In this document: positions 12,260 through 25,488 of the stretch, piece by piece
Layout: every line of letters starts with the position of its first letter
Numbering within the stretch: position 1 is the stretch's first letter
DNA from: Engraulis encrasicolus
Taxonomy: Eukaryota; Chordata; Actinopteri; Clupeiformes; Engraulidae
DNA: 64,000 nt
Reading direction: 5' to 3'
NCBI RefSeq assembly: GCF_034702125.1
Contig: NC_085862.1
Span: forward strand, 15,568,896 to 15,632,895
Position numbers and translations under genes: made by a program
Notes under the pieces: model-generated
Database searches by the model: none
The model's input: the letters and a program-made list of their open reading frames with translations, nothing else
Told to the model about the DNA's origin: nothing

Positions 12260-14297
12260 CAGTGCCTTCAAGAAGTCTACACACCCTTCCTCAAATGTCA
12301 GCTTTCTGTGATGTAAAAAACTGACAGAAAGACAAATAAATTCACAGCTTTTTCCACCTTCAATCTAAACTATTAACAGGGTTCATACACTTTTTCACCA
12401 ATATTTCCATGACTTTTCCATGACTTTTCCAAAACCTTTTTCTGAATTTCCAGGACCGAAAAACCAATGACCAATCGCGCGCGGGGGGTGGGGGCGTATT
12501 ATATTACAGCCTATATTATAAATATGTAATTACTGTATATATTTATACTATAGACTATGGCATATTATATTATATAGTAGTACATAGCCTATATTACAAA
12601 TATGTAAACAATAAACATATTCATAGGCTACTATAGGTTATCTTTTACTACAAGCTATAAGCAACCATTATACTTCATGTTGTATTACATTAATTCTGCT
12701 ATTATTCACCAATGTTATATAATTCGCTTGTCTAATGTACAGTCAGAAATGAAAATGAATAGGCCTAGGCCAGCCTATAGCAAATTAGGTCGTGAAATCA
12801 TCATGAAGACAAATTTGTATCAACATGCTCTCTATGGAGATGGATAAATGCTCATCCTGCCCAAGTAAGAAATCATAGGCCAGCCTACTACACCTGCCTA
12901 AGCACAACAGTCCAAAGCTCCTGTAAGAAATGATAATGTTTTGTCATTTATTGTGGTCGTTGCTGGAGCAAAAAAAAAAAAAAAAAAGGAGAGACTGCAC
13001 TGCTCGTGGCATAGTTCTAGTCTGACGCCCACTCAAGAAGATGCTAGGGTGAGTTTCATTTTGTGTTGCAGCGATCTGACCGATTTGAAAACAAAGCCAC
13101 AGATGACTTTTTCAAACTCTAGTCACGCTGCCGTTTATAACGTATTTCAAAACAGGCGCGTCATGCCGACATTGGTAATCGTTTGGCTCGCGGTCAGCTG
13201 CACATAGACTACTGTACGGATTTCATGTAATCTTTCAGCACACTGTAAAAGTTCACTCGCAGGCAGCAGGTGCATTGCTTATCAATATCAAAATCTCGGG
13301 GCTTACCGAAAGCATAAAGGTTCGCTTGGTGCCCTATCTGGCAAATTAAACCAAGACCAAACAGGTCTTAGGATTGTATTCCTTTTGGCATTAGCTACGT
13401 TTCAGTGGAACCGCTAAATATTTTACAACGCGTATAACTGCTAACCTGTTAGTAGCCTAGCTGAGGTAATCGCCTGCAGCATCTTGCCCTTCAGGTGGCT
13501 AAGTGCCGCTGCTTCGCCCATATCGGACGGACACATCAAAACTTTCGTCCTCTCCAGCCATTGTTGATCATCTTTTCAGAAAGTTAAGCCGCGCATTGTT
13601 GAAGTAACACTTCGCGACATGCTGTAATATCGTACAGAACCACATTTCTTTTCTAGGATTAGAACTATGACCACCTCTCACCACCACGCTACATCTAGCT
13701 CGCGCGTTACGAGGCGGGTTGCCAGGTGTGACCGATTTCTAGCGCCAAAAACGCTTGAAACCCGCCTGGAGCCATTACAACATGCGTTATTTGAAACCCA
13801 CTCAATTTGGCAACACATGGTTAGGCAGACGCAGCCTGCACTAGACAACATTTCCACGAGAACTCAGAGATTTACATTTTATTACGCCGCGGTATCAACT
13901 TCATAAAGATAATTGATGAAACACTGGATGGATTTCCATGACTTTTCCAAAACTTTTGACCAAAAATACGTTTTCCATAACTTTTCCAGGCCTGGAAATT
14001 TGAATTTTCAAATTCCATAACTTTTCCAGGTTTTTCATGACCGTACGAACCCTGTATTAACCTGTACAATGCAATTGAGAAACAAGCACAAGGCTTTATA
14101 TGGAAACAATAGAAAATAAAAATCTTCAATTAACATGGTTGCATAAATATGCACACCCTTAAATTAATACTTAGTTTTAGCACCTTTGGCATGTCTGGGC
14201 CATTCCAAAACCTCAATATTATTCTGGTGAAGCCATTCTTTAGTAGATTTAGGCGTGTGCTTAGAGAAATTGTCGTTCTGAAAGATTAGTTCCTCTG
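12260..14297. mobile_element. Tc1-like non-autonomous element, truncated, hosting a hAT-like element
   Basis: It starts after a TA (12258-12259) with CAGTGCCTTCAAGAAGTCTA, an end typical of fish Tc1-like elements, and carries a second half from 14055 to about 14297. It is absent from copy B, where the sequence jumps from GCCTTGGCTAAATGTACTG to a different 300-bp stretch and resumes at about 32624. No intact transposase. The right terminus is not seen, so the element is truncated. Confidence 0.6.
12377..14054. mobile_element. DNA transposon with CAGGGTTCRTAC ends
   Basis: The left end CAGGGTTCATAC and the right end, reverse complement CAGGGTTCGTAC, match at 11 of 12 bases. The 6-mer TATTAA flanks both sides (12371-12376 and 14055-14060). 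Length 1678 bp. Both subterminal regions are rich in repeats of CCATGACTTTTCC and its variants. Inside, an open frame of 79 codons at 13667-13906 has no recognised domain. The family is probably hAT-like, although the six-base target duplication is atypical. Confidence 0.7.
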
Positions 14298-14430
14298 CAA
14301 ATGTGGCAATAGGCAGCACAGTTTCAGTCAGCAGCATAGTTACCTACTCTCGCCACCATCCTGCACAGTGCACCTTTAACACGTACCCTATGTACCGTAT
14401 ATTCTCTACCTAATCTGTGTAAAATGTATA

Positions 14431-16364
14431 TCACTGATTCTTGAGAAAGTGGCTAAAACAGGTTGTAATCTTGAAAGAAAAAAACGAAGTGAATTACAAA
14501 ATAATATGGTATATCCTCGTAGACAAAGGTCTTAGCTTTTCAGAAATGCACAAGGCCAATCTCCCCATTTTCAATTTTTTTCAGAAATCAGGTTTTTCTC
14601 CGATCATACCTTGTTTTTTGTCAACACCGTCAGACACAATTAAAAGCAATAAAAAGTGTATTGATTTGGTTGCATATGTATATGGAGTTTTTAAGTGATT
14701 TTGTGTGTTTTTTGGTTCACACATACGCCTTTAAATGTTGAAAATTCACTTTCATTCTATTTTAATACTGCTTCGTGTGTTCTAATTTAAAAATATGTGC
14801 TGTCAGACAATGCTTACTTAATGCCTAAATAGATCAAACAATTTTTTTGTAATTTCACAAATATTCGTGTAGGCTTAAATTTGCTATTACTTTGATAATT
14901 CAACAACTCCAAAGGAAAATTTTGTAAGCGCATTCATTTAAAATGTCCAAAACTCCTTCTTACGGTGGTGACTTAAGAACTGACGGTGGTGACAGTAATC
15001 TGAAGGTGGTGAAAGTGACCTAATTATTACCTACATTTAGCAAAATAAATAGCCCTCTCAAGTCAATGATATCTAGCATAAACACTTTATTTTTGTGTGT
15101 GCACAGTATGTTTGTGCATGTGTTTTTTCTTCATTTGTTAGATACTCTAGGAAGTAGGCCTAGATTATTGAAAATGTGGCATAAACAGGTTTTAAGTTGT
15201 TCAAATCCAAAATGTAGAGGTATATTATAATAGATGAACGTCTTGGCAGTGAATATATTGGCCAAGCTCCCCATGTTTTACATTTTTCATAAAATGGGCT
15301 CTTTCTTGGTTTTGTCACCAGCGTCAGACAGAATTAGAAGTAAAAAAAAAATATGTTTACTGTATTTAAGTGAATTACTTTTACAATTCAACATAATTGT
15401 AGATACTTATTGGAAGCATATTCTTAAAACTTGTCAAAAACATGTAAAACGCATGCTTTTTTGTGAACTACATCAGATGTCACCACCGTCAGGTTTTGTG
15501 ACAAAAAACCCTCCAAATGCACCTCAGTGGAGGCTGGAGTATAAGTTTGGGTCACAATTATTACTAACATGTCTGGTAATGTTTCATTAACCAGCACAAT
15601 TTAGTAAAATATGGAACAAGATGATGAGCGGAACAAAATCTGACGGTGGTGACATCTGACGGTGTGAGACAAAAAAACACTCTTTTACATATTGTGCATT
15701 TTTGCTCACATTTAGCCACTTCGTTTTCGCTATGTTTCTTAGGGGCTTCAAGCCGCTTCTGAAAAAGTATATATAATTAACATTAATGTAACATAATACT
15801 ATTAAAACCCCCGACGGTGTTGACAGTTTATGGTTGGGACAGTACCAGTGTCCAAACAAATTATCAAATTGAGGAGAAATTAGTAAACTTACAGGAGCTT
15901 CAGTGATGGTGAAGTATTCAGTAGAGCTAAAGGTTTGAAAAGGGGTCCTAAGTAATGACAATGACCTTGCGCATACCTGATTTTATTGTCTTTTAAAAAA
16001 AATCTGACGGTGGTGACTAATATGCTGGACACACTTTGAGCAATCAGAAAATAGTAGTAAATATTGCTTTACACGCACTATGTGCATATCTGCAGAACCA
16101 CTTCAATATGGACTTTCACATCATTGTGATATTATTCAATAATATCAGTGATTTTTACATTTTAAGTCAACTGAAATAATGATGTCTGTCCTTGGGACAG
16201 CTGTTTTTTACAGGGTGTGGGCAGGTTTATAGCCATGAAAAGGTGTAACAGACCCCTGGGTCTTTACCTGGATTCATTTTGTTCATGAAAATGTAGTTTA
16301 TTTTCCACAGAATTGGCAGTTTATTGCTGAGACATGTTTTAGCCACTTTCTCAAGAATCAGTGA
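14431..16364. mobile_element. 1.93-kb TIR element with GACGGTGGTGAC repeats, in aqp12 intron 1 of copy A
   Basis: Near-perfect terminal inverted repeats start TCACTGATTCTTGAGAAAGT and continue for about 31 bp. TA flanks each end (14429-14430 and 16365-16366). Copy B has the exact empty site (ATGTATATTATGTATTTG), so insertion is proven by comparison. Inside are at least eight direct or inverted copies of TGACGGTGGTGAC variants (14632, 14962, 14980, 15005, 15318, 15480, 15643, 15656, 15811, 16004). There is also an internal duplication of a 150-bp unit (around 14460-14650 and 15200-15370). No transposase domain was recognised in any frame. Confidence 0.88.
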
Positions 16365-16389
16365 TATTATGTATTTGTCCTCCTGGCAG

Positions 16390-16518
16390 CTAGGTGGCGC
16401 TTATCTGGGCCTGATGCTGTCTAAGGCCTACTGGGCCCTGGAGCTGAGTGACATGCACATGCTCCGTAGCCTGATGGGAGACGAGTGCTCCTCCTCACTG
16501 AAATCCTCACTCCTACTG
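16390..16518 (+). CDS. aqp12: Aquaporin-12-like, exon 2 (copy A)
   Basis: 43 codons, phase 0 at both ends, acceptor CCTGGCAG and donor CTG then GTACAC. It encodes a membrane segment containing LMLSKAYWALELSDMHML. In my recollection this matches the CWAWELSDLHLLQSLM stretch of human AQP12. The C-terminal part CSSSLKSSL leads to the next helix. The protein is identical in copy B, with one synonymous change. The intron after it starts with a (CA)n run right at the donor, so the +3 to +6 donor bases are CA repeat. Confidence 0.9.
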
Positions 16519-16546
16519 GTACACACACACACATGCACACATGCAC

Positions 16547-16600
<54 letters not shown>

Positions 16601-16674
16601 CAATGTATTTTGTTTTATACTGTATTATACGGTTACTGTATTATATGGATGTATATTGTATACGTATAACTGTG

Positions 16675-16712
<38 letters not shown>

Positions 16713-16727
16713 CATGTGTGTTTCCAG

Positions 16728-16851
16728 GGTTTCGCCTGTGAGATGGGCACCTCCCTCACGCTGCATCTGCTCGTGCTGTACACACTCAAGAGACACACTC
16801 TCATTAGAGTCCCCCTCGTCGCATTCACACACACCCTGCTCACACACGCAG
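16728..16851 (+). CDS. aqp12: Aquaporin-12-like, exon 3 (copy A)
   Basis: 41 codons plus one base; acceptor TTTCCAG, donor GCAG then GTAAGA. It encodes GFACEMGTSLTLHLLVLYTL, a transmembrane helix, then a loop and the start of the next helix (VPLVAFTHTLLTHA). The upstream acceptor region is a GT microsatellite that supplies little pyrimidine tract beyond TTTCC. Downstream, the last 16 exon bases and the donor are repeated 46 bases later (see separate entry). Protein identical in copy B, with three synonymous changes. Confidence 0.9.
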
Positions 16852-18264
<1,413 letters not shown>

Positions 18265-18462
18265 CAGTGTTGTCAGATTGGGCTGTTTCCCGCCCAATTG
18301 GGCTGCTTAGGATGGCCGTGTGCGAGTAAAAATGGCATTCAGCAGGAAAACCCGCCCAGTTTTTGCTATAGAAATCAATAGAATTGGGCGGGATTGTGTG
18401 CTTCTACGCGGGTTTTGAGCATTTTTTGGGCTGGAAATTATCGGCTTCATCTGGCAACCCTG
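18265..18462. mobile_element. hAT-type MITE, 198 bp (copy A)
   Basis: Ends CAGTGTTGTCAGAT and ATCTGGCAACCCTG are imperfect terminal inverted repeats. Flanks GTGTCTAT and GTGTGTAT match at 7 of 8 bases as the target duplication. The same insertion is in copy B at 34449-34646, so it predates the duplication. Confidence 0.9.
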
Positions 18463-18604
18463 GTGTGTATCTCAGTGTGCTGTGATAAACTCTCTATATG
18501 CTGGGGTGGATGTGTCTCTATGTTAAGCTTTATCTACGTATATGGTGTTTCTGCGTTACGTAAGCTGTATCTATGCTGGTGTGGTATGTTTCTATGCTTG
18601 TATG

Positions 18605-19086
18605 TCTACTATTTCAGCATGCAGCTACTTGTCTGGCTTGGCTAGCCCCTTACATCTTAAATCATATCTATGAAGGGTTTATTTGCAAAACGGTGTATCT
18701 CGATTTTTTTTACTTTTGCATTTTATTATTGGAAATGACTGTTCAGACGTCATATCACCTATGTGTGAATTCTTACCATTCAAATATTTTGAGAACACAG
18801 TTTTTTAAGCGATATAAAATGCATTTTGCAATGCCTTTCAATGGAATGCCCAATACAAAAATGTAAATTTCCCAACATTCTACAAAATGGAGATACACCG
18901 TTTTGCAAATAAACCCTTCATATGTAGTCCTTATATTTCAGATGGCAGCTACTCACCAGGCTTGGCTGGCCCCTTACTTCTGTGTTAGTGAACCATATTA
19001 TGTAGGCCTACTATTTCAGCTAGCATACTTGTCTGAGTTGGCTAACCCCTTACTCATGTTAAGCCATACTATCTGTTCTATTTTAG
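18605..19086 (+). repeat. Three degenerate tandem copies of the exon-4 acceptor and coding start (copy A)
   Basis: Acceptor-like TATTTCAG or TTTCAG sites end at 18617, 18941 and 19019, each followed by sequence resembling the real exon 4 at 19087 (CAAGCAGCTACTCATCTGGG then TTGGCTAACCC). Ignoring the 250-bp MITE inserted at 18671-18920, the units are 72, 78 and 67 bp apart. Copy 1 reads SYLSGLASPL, copy 2 reads SYSPGLAGPL then a stop, and copy 3 retains LANPLL after a frame disruption. All three are in both gene copies. Confidence 0.85.
18671..18920. mobile_element. MITE with perfect 31-bp terminal inverted repeats and TA target (copy A)
   Basis: TGAAGGGTTTATTTGCAAAA begins the left end and its exact complement closes the right end. 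TA flanks both sides (18669-18670, 18921-18922). Length 250 bp. A diverged relative sits in intron 1 (about 10532 and 30539). It splits the first exon-4-like repeat from the second. Confidence 0.92.
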
Positions 19087-19203
19087 CAAGCAGCTACTCA
19101 TCTGGGTTGGCTAACCCATCTCTGGCATATGCTGTCACCTTCTACTGCCCCGGCTTCTCTTTCCTGCAGTACGCCCTCGTCTACTGGACAGCGCCCCTCT
19201 CTG
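19087..19203 (+). CDS. aqp12: Aquaporin-12-like, exon 4 (copy A)
   Basis: 117 nt, phase 1 in and phase 1 out; acceptor TATTTTAG, donor CTCTG then GTGAGT. It encodes the second pore half: SSYSSGLANPSLAYAVTF then a helix with FLQYALVYWTAPLSG. The second pore box is NPS, where human AQP12 has NPA. The nucleotides AAC CCA TCT are unambiguous and the same in both copies. The pattern YVYW-type Tyr-Trp plus PL-G before the final helix is the family signature. The exon is identical in copy B. Confidence 0.9.
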
Positions 19204-19307
19204 GTGAGTTTGAGAAGTTATAGGATTCAGAGAAACACTGCATAAGCTTATGGGACTTAAACAGCATTGGGGTTTGTTTGTTTTTTGTTTACATGTTTGC
19301 TTGTGTG

Positions 19308-19484
19308 CAGGGCTCTAAATTAACTTTTTTTTATTCCCAGCCAAAATAGTTAGTAGATGTTAATCTTACTAGTCAAACACACTCACTAATGGGTCAATGT
19401 GGTGAGTAAGTTAGTGTTTTCTACCAGCCAAACTGAATTTTCACCAGCATTTGGCCAGTTGGCTGGTATTATTTTTGAGCCCTG
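19308..19484. mobile_element. hAT-type MITE, 177 bp (copy A)
   Basis: Ends CAGGGCTCTAAA and TTTTTGAGCCCTG, flanked by CTTGTGTG and CTCGTGTG (7 of 8 bases). The same insertion is at 35492-35668 in copy B. It lies in intron 4, just before a GT/GA microsatellite. Confidence 0.85.
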
Positions 19485-19655
<171 letters not shown>

Positions 19656-19763
19656 CAACAAATTATAAATGGTTTGGGAGCACAAATATTATCCATGATG
19701 TCTGACGAATATTCATGTCGGAGAAGTATATAAATTCAAACACCTGTGTTGTCATGGTTACAG

Positions 19764-19899
19764 GCATGGCACTAGCTGTGTTCCTGTACATGGGACACAT
19801 CCCCAAGTTGTTCAGCCGGAACCTGCTGTACTCCCAGAAGGGACGCTTCCGCATCCCCAAGAAGAAGGAGTCTGGAGAGGCCAGAGAGAAGAGCAGCTG

Positions 19900-19900
<1 letters not shown>
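19764..19900 (+). CDS. aqp12: Aquaporin-12-like, exon 5 and stop (copy A)
   Basis: 137 nt; acceptor GGTTACAG and in-frame TGA at 19898-19900. It encodes the last transmembrane segment (MALAVFLYMGHIP) followed by KLFSRNLLYSQKGRFRIPK and a short basic tail ending KSS. It corresponds to the LPHLFQRNLFYGQKNKYR region of human AQP12, from memory. The (CA)n run that starts right after the stop (19902-19953) makes the start of the 3' UTR. Identical in copy B. Confidence 0.9.
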
Positions 19901-19955
<55 letters not shown>

Positions 19956-20091
19956 AACCCATGCACATACACACATGCAGATACACACATGATTGCTACG
20001 TACCTATACACATACAACACAAGGCATTTGTTTGCTACTCATGATTTAATCTTTTTTATATCTTTTTCACTTGTATGAGAAGATCTGAAAC

Positions 20092-20097
20092 AATAAA
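20092..20097 (+). terminator. Polyadenylation signal of aqp12 copy A
   Basis: AATAAA about 190 bases after the stop codon, in an AT-rich context and conserved in copy B. It is a plausible transcript end. Confidence 0.6.
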
Positions 20098-23000
20098 TGA
20101 CAAGACATGAAGTGAAGTGAATGAAGTTGAATTTGCATCAAATGTATTATTCATTTATTCAAATTTATTCGCAACCCCTTGTCCTACTATAGGTTAGGCT
20201 ATGTCATATTGTCATTACTGTTGATTGTCAGTTATCACCCGTCTGTACAAAGAGGCTACAGGCAGCACAGCGAGAGTCATAATAGCCGGCTGCAGGGGGC
20301 AAGCAGACATTCCTCAGACAGACAGACCAGGGGTGATAGTGAAAAAAAAAATCCTGAGCCTGAACTTTTTTCCTTGCTCTAACGACGACGACAAGATAGT
20401 GCATAGAGATTTTGACACATTATTGAAACATTTAATAGCCTGTGTATGACCATTATTCAAGCCTGATAGCAGAAGAAAACCCTGAACCTGTAACACTTTC
20501 TGAGAGAAGAATAACCTAATGGCTAATTATTATCAATGTTTTTATTTTTGCAAACTCTATCAAGCTTGAAATCAGGCATGGAGCCTGAATACTATCAGCC
20601 CTGAGACAGACAGACAGAAAAGTGGAGGGAGAGAAGGTCACAGAGTCACTGGGGAAAATAAAATGTGAGGGTGAAACCTCTTGGATGTTTAATGAAACGT
20701 ACTTTGTTCCTCATACGATTGCTACTGAATGACTCTTTTATTATCCATGTCGGTGTCTCACTGTAGCACCATCCACACACGTTTGCACACAGTACAGCAC
20801 ACGCGCACGCACGCACGCTCGCTCGCATGCATCCTAACATGTCACTAAATGTCTTTTACATTTTAGGCCTAGCAATAATAACTACAAACTGATAAGTTAG
20901 AGAAAACAGCTTAACAGTGCACATATTTAGGTGAATTGATAACAGTAGCGGAAAAAAAACATAATAACTGTACTTAACATAACAGCTTAACTAAATAATA
21001 ACAATAACAGCTTAACAAAAACACATGGTTGGTTGGTTCTGCTCTCACTACCATGCCATTGAACCCAACTCGTCGGTCTAGCAGTTAGAGCCCCAGCTTG
21101 GTACGCCAGAAGGTCTGGGCTCGCATCCCGGACGCGTCATAACTGTACTTGTAATATACTTTACTTTAACAGCTTAACAAAAACACAGGCTTGGCAGATT
21201 TTAAGACATGCCAAGTTATGGAGCCAAATTCCTCCCGGGAGCAACCAGTGTAAGGGAATATCCCTTTATATATTTTTTTGTTTGTTTGTTTATAGTTTAA
21301 CATTTTTATTTTACCTGGAAAACAGACCCATCGAGATTAGATCTTCTAAAAGGGTGTCCTGGCCAAGTGGCAGCACAGTTTGGGTGAGCAACAAGGGTGA
21401 GGGGAACATCCCCTTAGTGTTTTGCTTCCTCACACTTTGCCAAGAGATTGCGTGACACTACCACTGTTTAAGACATAGGCCTACAGTGTCATTTATTTTG
21501 ACACGTGAAACAATGTGGAACCAGTTTCACCCCAGGTGACCCAGTTTCATTACTTCACAGCTTCACTACTTTATACATAGACAAGTAGCGTGTTCCATTC
21601 TCCACACTGTGCACTGTGTACTGTGATACAGTGCACTTTCCAGCCTAAACTTAATGGCTAAATTTGAGGGTGAAGTGCAGGTCCAATTCACGTTCTGTCT
21701 GATACACTTCACGGAAATGACGGTTGTCGCGTGTCATCAGAGTTTACCAACCGCCAATACAATTCATCACGGAAGACACTGTTCCTTATGTTGACAATTT
21801 TTGTAAGTTACCCCTTTCTCTTATACACATGGCTATTGTCTTTGGAATCAAAACTATGCTGTCATCACAGAGATTCGGCAGTTTGTCCGATCTGACACTC
21901 AACCAGAGAGGAAACTACATAACAAACATGGCGGCCGTTGAGTGCGAAAAGTGTACATAACTCCACACTTCAAAAAACGGCCGGTTTGAGGACGTTATCC
22001 GGGTATTAACCAGGGGTTGAACAATATTTCCATCAGCAAATAGTTTTTTCAAACAAGACAAGTGATGCAAATCAAAATTCTTTGGAAGTTGCTGTTGACA
22101 GTGTAATGTTGATTTAACTGATCTCTGTTTGCATTCAAAGTAAATAAAGGAAAATCACAAGGCAGACAGAAGCTTCATATCCGTGACCTCTCTTCTTCTC
22201 TCTCACTCTCTCATCAGACTGACTGGTTTGGCAGCCCACACTTGCATCTCCAACAACACTCCTAACACACTCTTTGGTTAATTCACATTACTGATACTGT
22301 TTGACAGTAAAATAAACACTTTTACTGTACAAATGTTAAAATGTACAAATTGTTGTGGTCTCTATATTACTTTTTCACTTAACTATTTTTATTTTCCCCT
22401 CCCTGACTATTCCTGTGTTATTTGTGTCTTGAAATGTCCATGTGGGCATTTGTTTATTTGTGTATTTATGTAAGCTACTGGATAAGCGCACAATGCATCC
22501 CCCCACTTTTATTGGAAAGCCATTCCATGCCCCCCTCTTTTGTCCATCAAATTCTCACCAAAATCACCTTTTGTAATATTAATAAAAAATAAAATAAAAA
22601 CAATTTGCCTGTTGTGCGCAATTACAAAAATGATTGATGTTGTTGTACAACTTGTATCATCACATTATGGTAACACTGTATCAAACCACTCTGTGAATCC
22701 CATTGCAACACTTGACGTTGCGTAGACAAAGGCTAGAGATCCATTATAGCGTTACGTTATCGCAGCTCAACGTACTGGATAGCCCAGTGTCGACGCACTG
22801 CTACTACAGCTCGCGTGGCCCGGGAGTTATATACAGGAAGTATATCAATCGACATTTCTAGCCGTTTTTATCGATATAGCAAACCAACTGCCCCTAAATT
22901 ACAGTTCTAAATGCTCTTACCGAACTCGGCACGTGTTTTTTTTCTCACAGCTTGGCCTCGTGTTGTCGAAATCGAACATAATCATTTGAACCCAGGCATC

Positions 23001-23767
23001 ATAAGCACATGGGACATAAATGCTTGTAGTCAATATTTTGTACATCCAAAAGTTCGATAGATGTCAAAAATCTACTTTTACAGAGGGAAATGCACCCTTC
23101 GTGATGACCACAGGTATCATGGGACATCTTAATGTGCTCAACAGTCATTGGGTAATGCAGTCCGTCAGCCGCTGCTAATTTGCATGACTTTCAGGAGAGC
23201 TCAACTTTTTGACGCGCCACCGGACCCATGCTCGCCGTGCCGGAATCCCAACATGCATTGCGAGTCCGGTAACGACGATATGCCGCATTTCATTGAAAAT
23301 TAATTGAATGCGTTGGTACGGCTTGCGTCAAACTGACAAATGGATGGGTACCGTAAACCTTGCGCAGCCTGCAAAAAGCGCAGGCAGCGGTGCCCCGAGT
23401 CCTACTGATTGCTGTGAGCTCAGCGTGGTCATTCAAGCAGTCTCTCTCTCAGACTGCTGTGCCTAGCTGTTCGCTTCGGTGCTGCTACCCACTTTGACAC
23501 GTTCAATGAGGAGTCCCTGAAAAGGTAGAATTCTATCACTGTTTTAGATCCACACGATTCACTGCCTGTCACGAAGGCAACATTTTCAGACATCATTAAG
23601 CCATTAATAGATGCAACTTTCCAGGCTAGTTCTCTATTCAAGAGCTGTACAGTTACCTCCTAGCATAAAATATCCTGCATAGTGCATTCATTTGGACTGG
23701 CCAACTTAACTAACTAAGCCTACTTTAGTTTTAAAGCTGTTCTATTTTTCGTGCATTATGGCCAATG
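20098..23767. other. 3' flank of aqp12 copy A, no gene recognised except a short exon at its end
   Basis: Mostly non-coding sequence nearly identical to 36233-39913. It contains a tRNA-like stretch (21068-21130) and AT-rich sequence. The short open frames seen (for example 21724-21960 and 22540-22725) lack family motifs. Confidence 0.6.
21066..21136 (+). repeat. tRNA-like sequence, probable SINE head or tRNA pseudogene (copy A)
   Basis: CTAGCAGTTAGAGC resembles a pol III A box and GGCTCGCATCCC a B box, spaced as in tRNA genes. The arms do not form a full cloverleaf by eye. Copy B has the same sequence at about 37203-37273. Confidence 0.35.
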
Positions 23768-23821
23768 ATGCAGAAAAGGAAAAGACAGGGGACAATAGAC
23801 GGCTTTTTCAAGAAAAAACAA
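23768..23821 (+). CDS. Short exon with PIP-box-like motif (copy A), probably transposase-derived
   Basis: MQKRKRQGTIDGFFKKKQ (18 codons) ends exactly at a consensus donor GTAAGT. A basic start followed by Q-G-T-I-D-G-F-F and lysines fits the PCNA-interacting consensus Q-x-x-I-x-x-F-F. Such N termini are common in hAT/ZMYM-type transposase genes and their domesticated relatives. The next exon is not recognisable, as the N gap begins 64 bp later. Copy B carries the same exon at 39914-39967. Whether it belongs to a live gene is unknown. Confidence 0.4.
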
Positions 23822-23885
23822 GTAAGTTGACTTCTCTCCCTCTGCAAACACTAACATGCTTGAAAGTTGCAAGCTATCTGTTTTG

Positions 23886-23985
23886 NNNNNNNNNNNNNNN
23901 NNNNNNNNNNNNNNNNNNNNNNNNNNNNNNNNNNNNNNNNNNNNNNNNNNNNNNNNNNNNNNNNNNNNNNNNNNNNNNNNNNNNN
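23886..23985. other. Assembly gap (100 N)
   Basis: Exactly 100 unresolved bases, the conventional size for a gap of unknown length. Copy A of the duplicated segment is cut here, so the order and distance of the two sides are not proven. Confidence 1.
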
Positions 23986-24034
23986 GAAAGCGACTGGAGC
24001 GCAGTCTGAAAGCGTCTGTCAATGGAACGCTATG

Positions 24035-25456
24035 CAGGCCTGGACTGGGAGAACAAAATGGCCCGGGCATTTTTTGGCTCAGACCGGCCCCACATACCGG
24101 TAATTAGCGGAGCACCGCCATTCAATTGACGTAACTAATGTCTTCTGACGGGAAAAAAGTCTCTTTCAGGTACTAAAAAACCCCACCATACGTGCAGTGA
24201 CTTCACGTTCAATTGTTTATTTAAAATGAATCTATGATTGGTCATGTAAGCTGGCAGAAAATCTGGAAGTTGAGAGAAGAGAGCCCCTAGCAGCTGGGGA
24301 TGAACTGGCCTTATCTGCACTTATCCAATCAACTCCTTGGACACACACAAAGAGAGGCACATACCTATTCTAATGTTAGGCATATAGACCTTCACTATTG
24401 GGTTTGGAGCGTCTTGCTTCAGAAGTAGTTAACTTATGCCTCAACAGTCTGGCTTGAATAGACAAGAACAGATGGATAAATTATTAACTACAAATAATAC
24501 AATACTTAAACTCAATATCCAAATTTATATTTATTGGTAATCAGGTGTAAAGAAATCCTGCCCACTGTCCATTCCACCAACACACTTTTTCTGAAGAAGG
24601 TCGGATGACCGAAATGTTGAATTAAATTTTGTTGGTGGAATGGACAGTGTGCAGGATTTCTTTACACTTGAATCACAACCCCACCAGCCCAACCACAGAG
24701 GTGTGCAAAAGCGTCTTCTTGAAATATTTATTGGTAGTAACAATAATGTGCTTAGTGGCTACTTACTGGCTTCTCTACAGAATCACCAACAGCACCATTC
24801 CACCACAAAGACAGCAATTAGCACATGCCAGTGAATATTTTGGCCTTAAAAATGAGCAGAATTTATAGGAGGAATAAAATGAAGTCTCAGGAATTAACCA
24901 TAAAGTTTAACATTATTCTCCATGTAGCCTATCAAAACAAATCTATATATTTATCACATGGACTATAGAGCATAGGTATATACTTACAAATCTCCATTGG
25001 TACACATTCAACTTGGAAAAGGAAAACCAATTGAATGAAATACAGTGCATTTTCTCTGAGACTTTGTCTTCCCCAGGATATAAAAGCACACCTCTGCTTC
25101 TATGTGTCATTGTTGTCGTAATGTACCTGGCAACTGAATATCATGCATACCATTGGAAAGAGGAGAATGCAAGCTTTCGAATGGTACCCCACATGTCCCA
25201 GTTCACAGCCATTATGTCTACACAAACATGCATCAAAGAGTGTGTGGGGGGAAAAAACGATGTTTTGTTGAACAGTTATTTGCGATTTCATGGACGCGCT
25301 ACGCGTTTTTTGCAGGGCTATAGTCTATTATATCTGAGGGGGCACCTGGGCTGGCATATCATATTTCTGGCAAATGCCACCCCCTGCCACCCCTTAGAAC
25401 CACCCTGGCCGAGGGCCGTCAAAATGACATCGTGGGCCGCCGGTCTCTTCTGTAAA

Positions 25457-25488
<32 letters not shown>

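Noticed and set aside
14971..16010. Regularly repeated GACGGTGGTGAC motif considered as a CRISPR-like array
   Set aside because: Spacing is irregular, both orientations occur and it lies within a eukaryotic transposon.
21724..22725. Small open frames conserved between the two duplicated copies downstream of aqp12
   Set aside because: Conservation follows from the recent duplication. Codon content shows no family motif, and start or stop positions shift between copies.
23429..23641. 70-codon minus-strand open frame found in both copies
   Set aside because: No recognisable domain or splice signals. Identical only because the copies are young.
23756..24107. Open frames running through unknown residues
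   Set aside because: They cross the 100-N gap, so the translation is meaningless.
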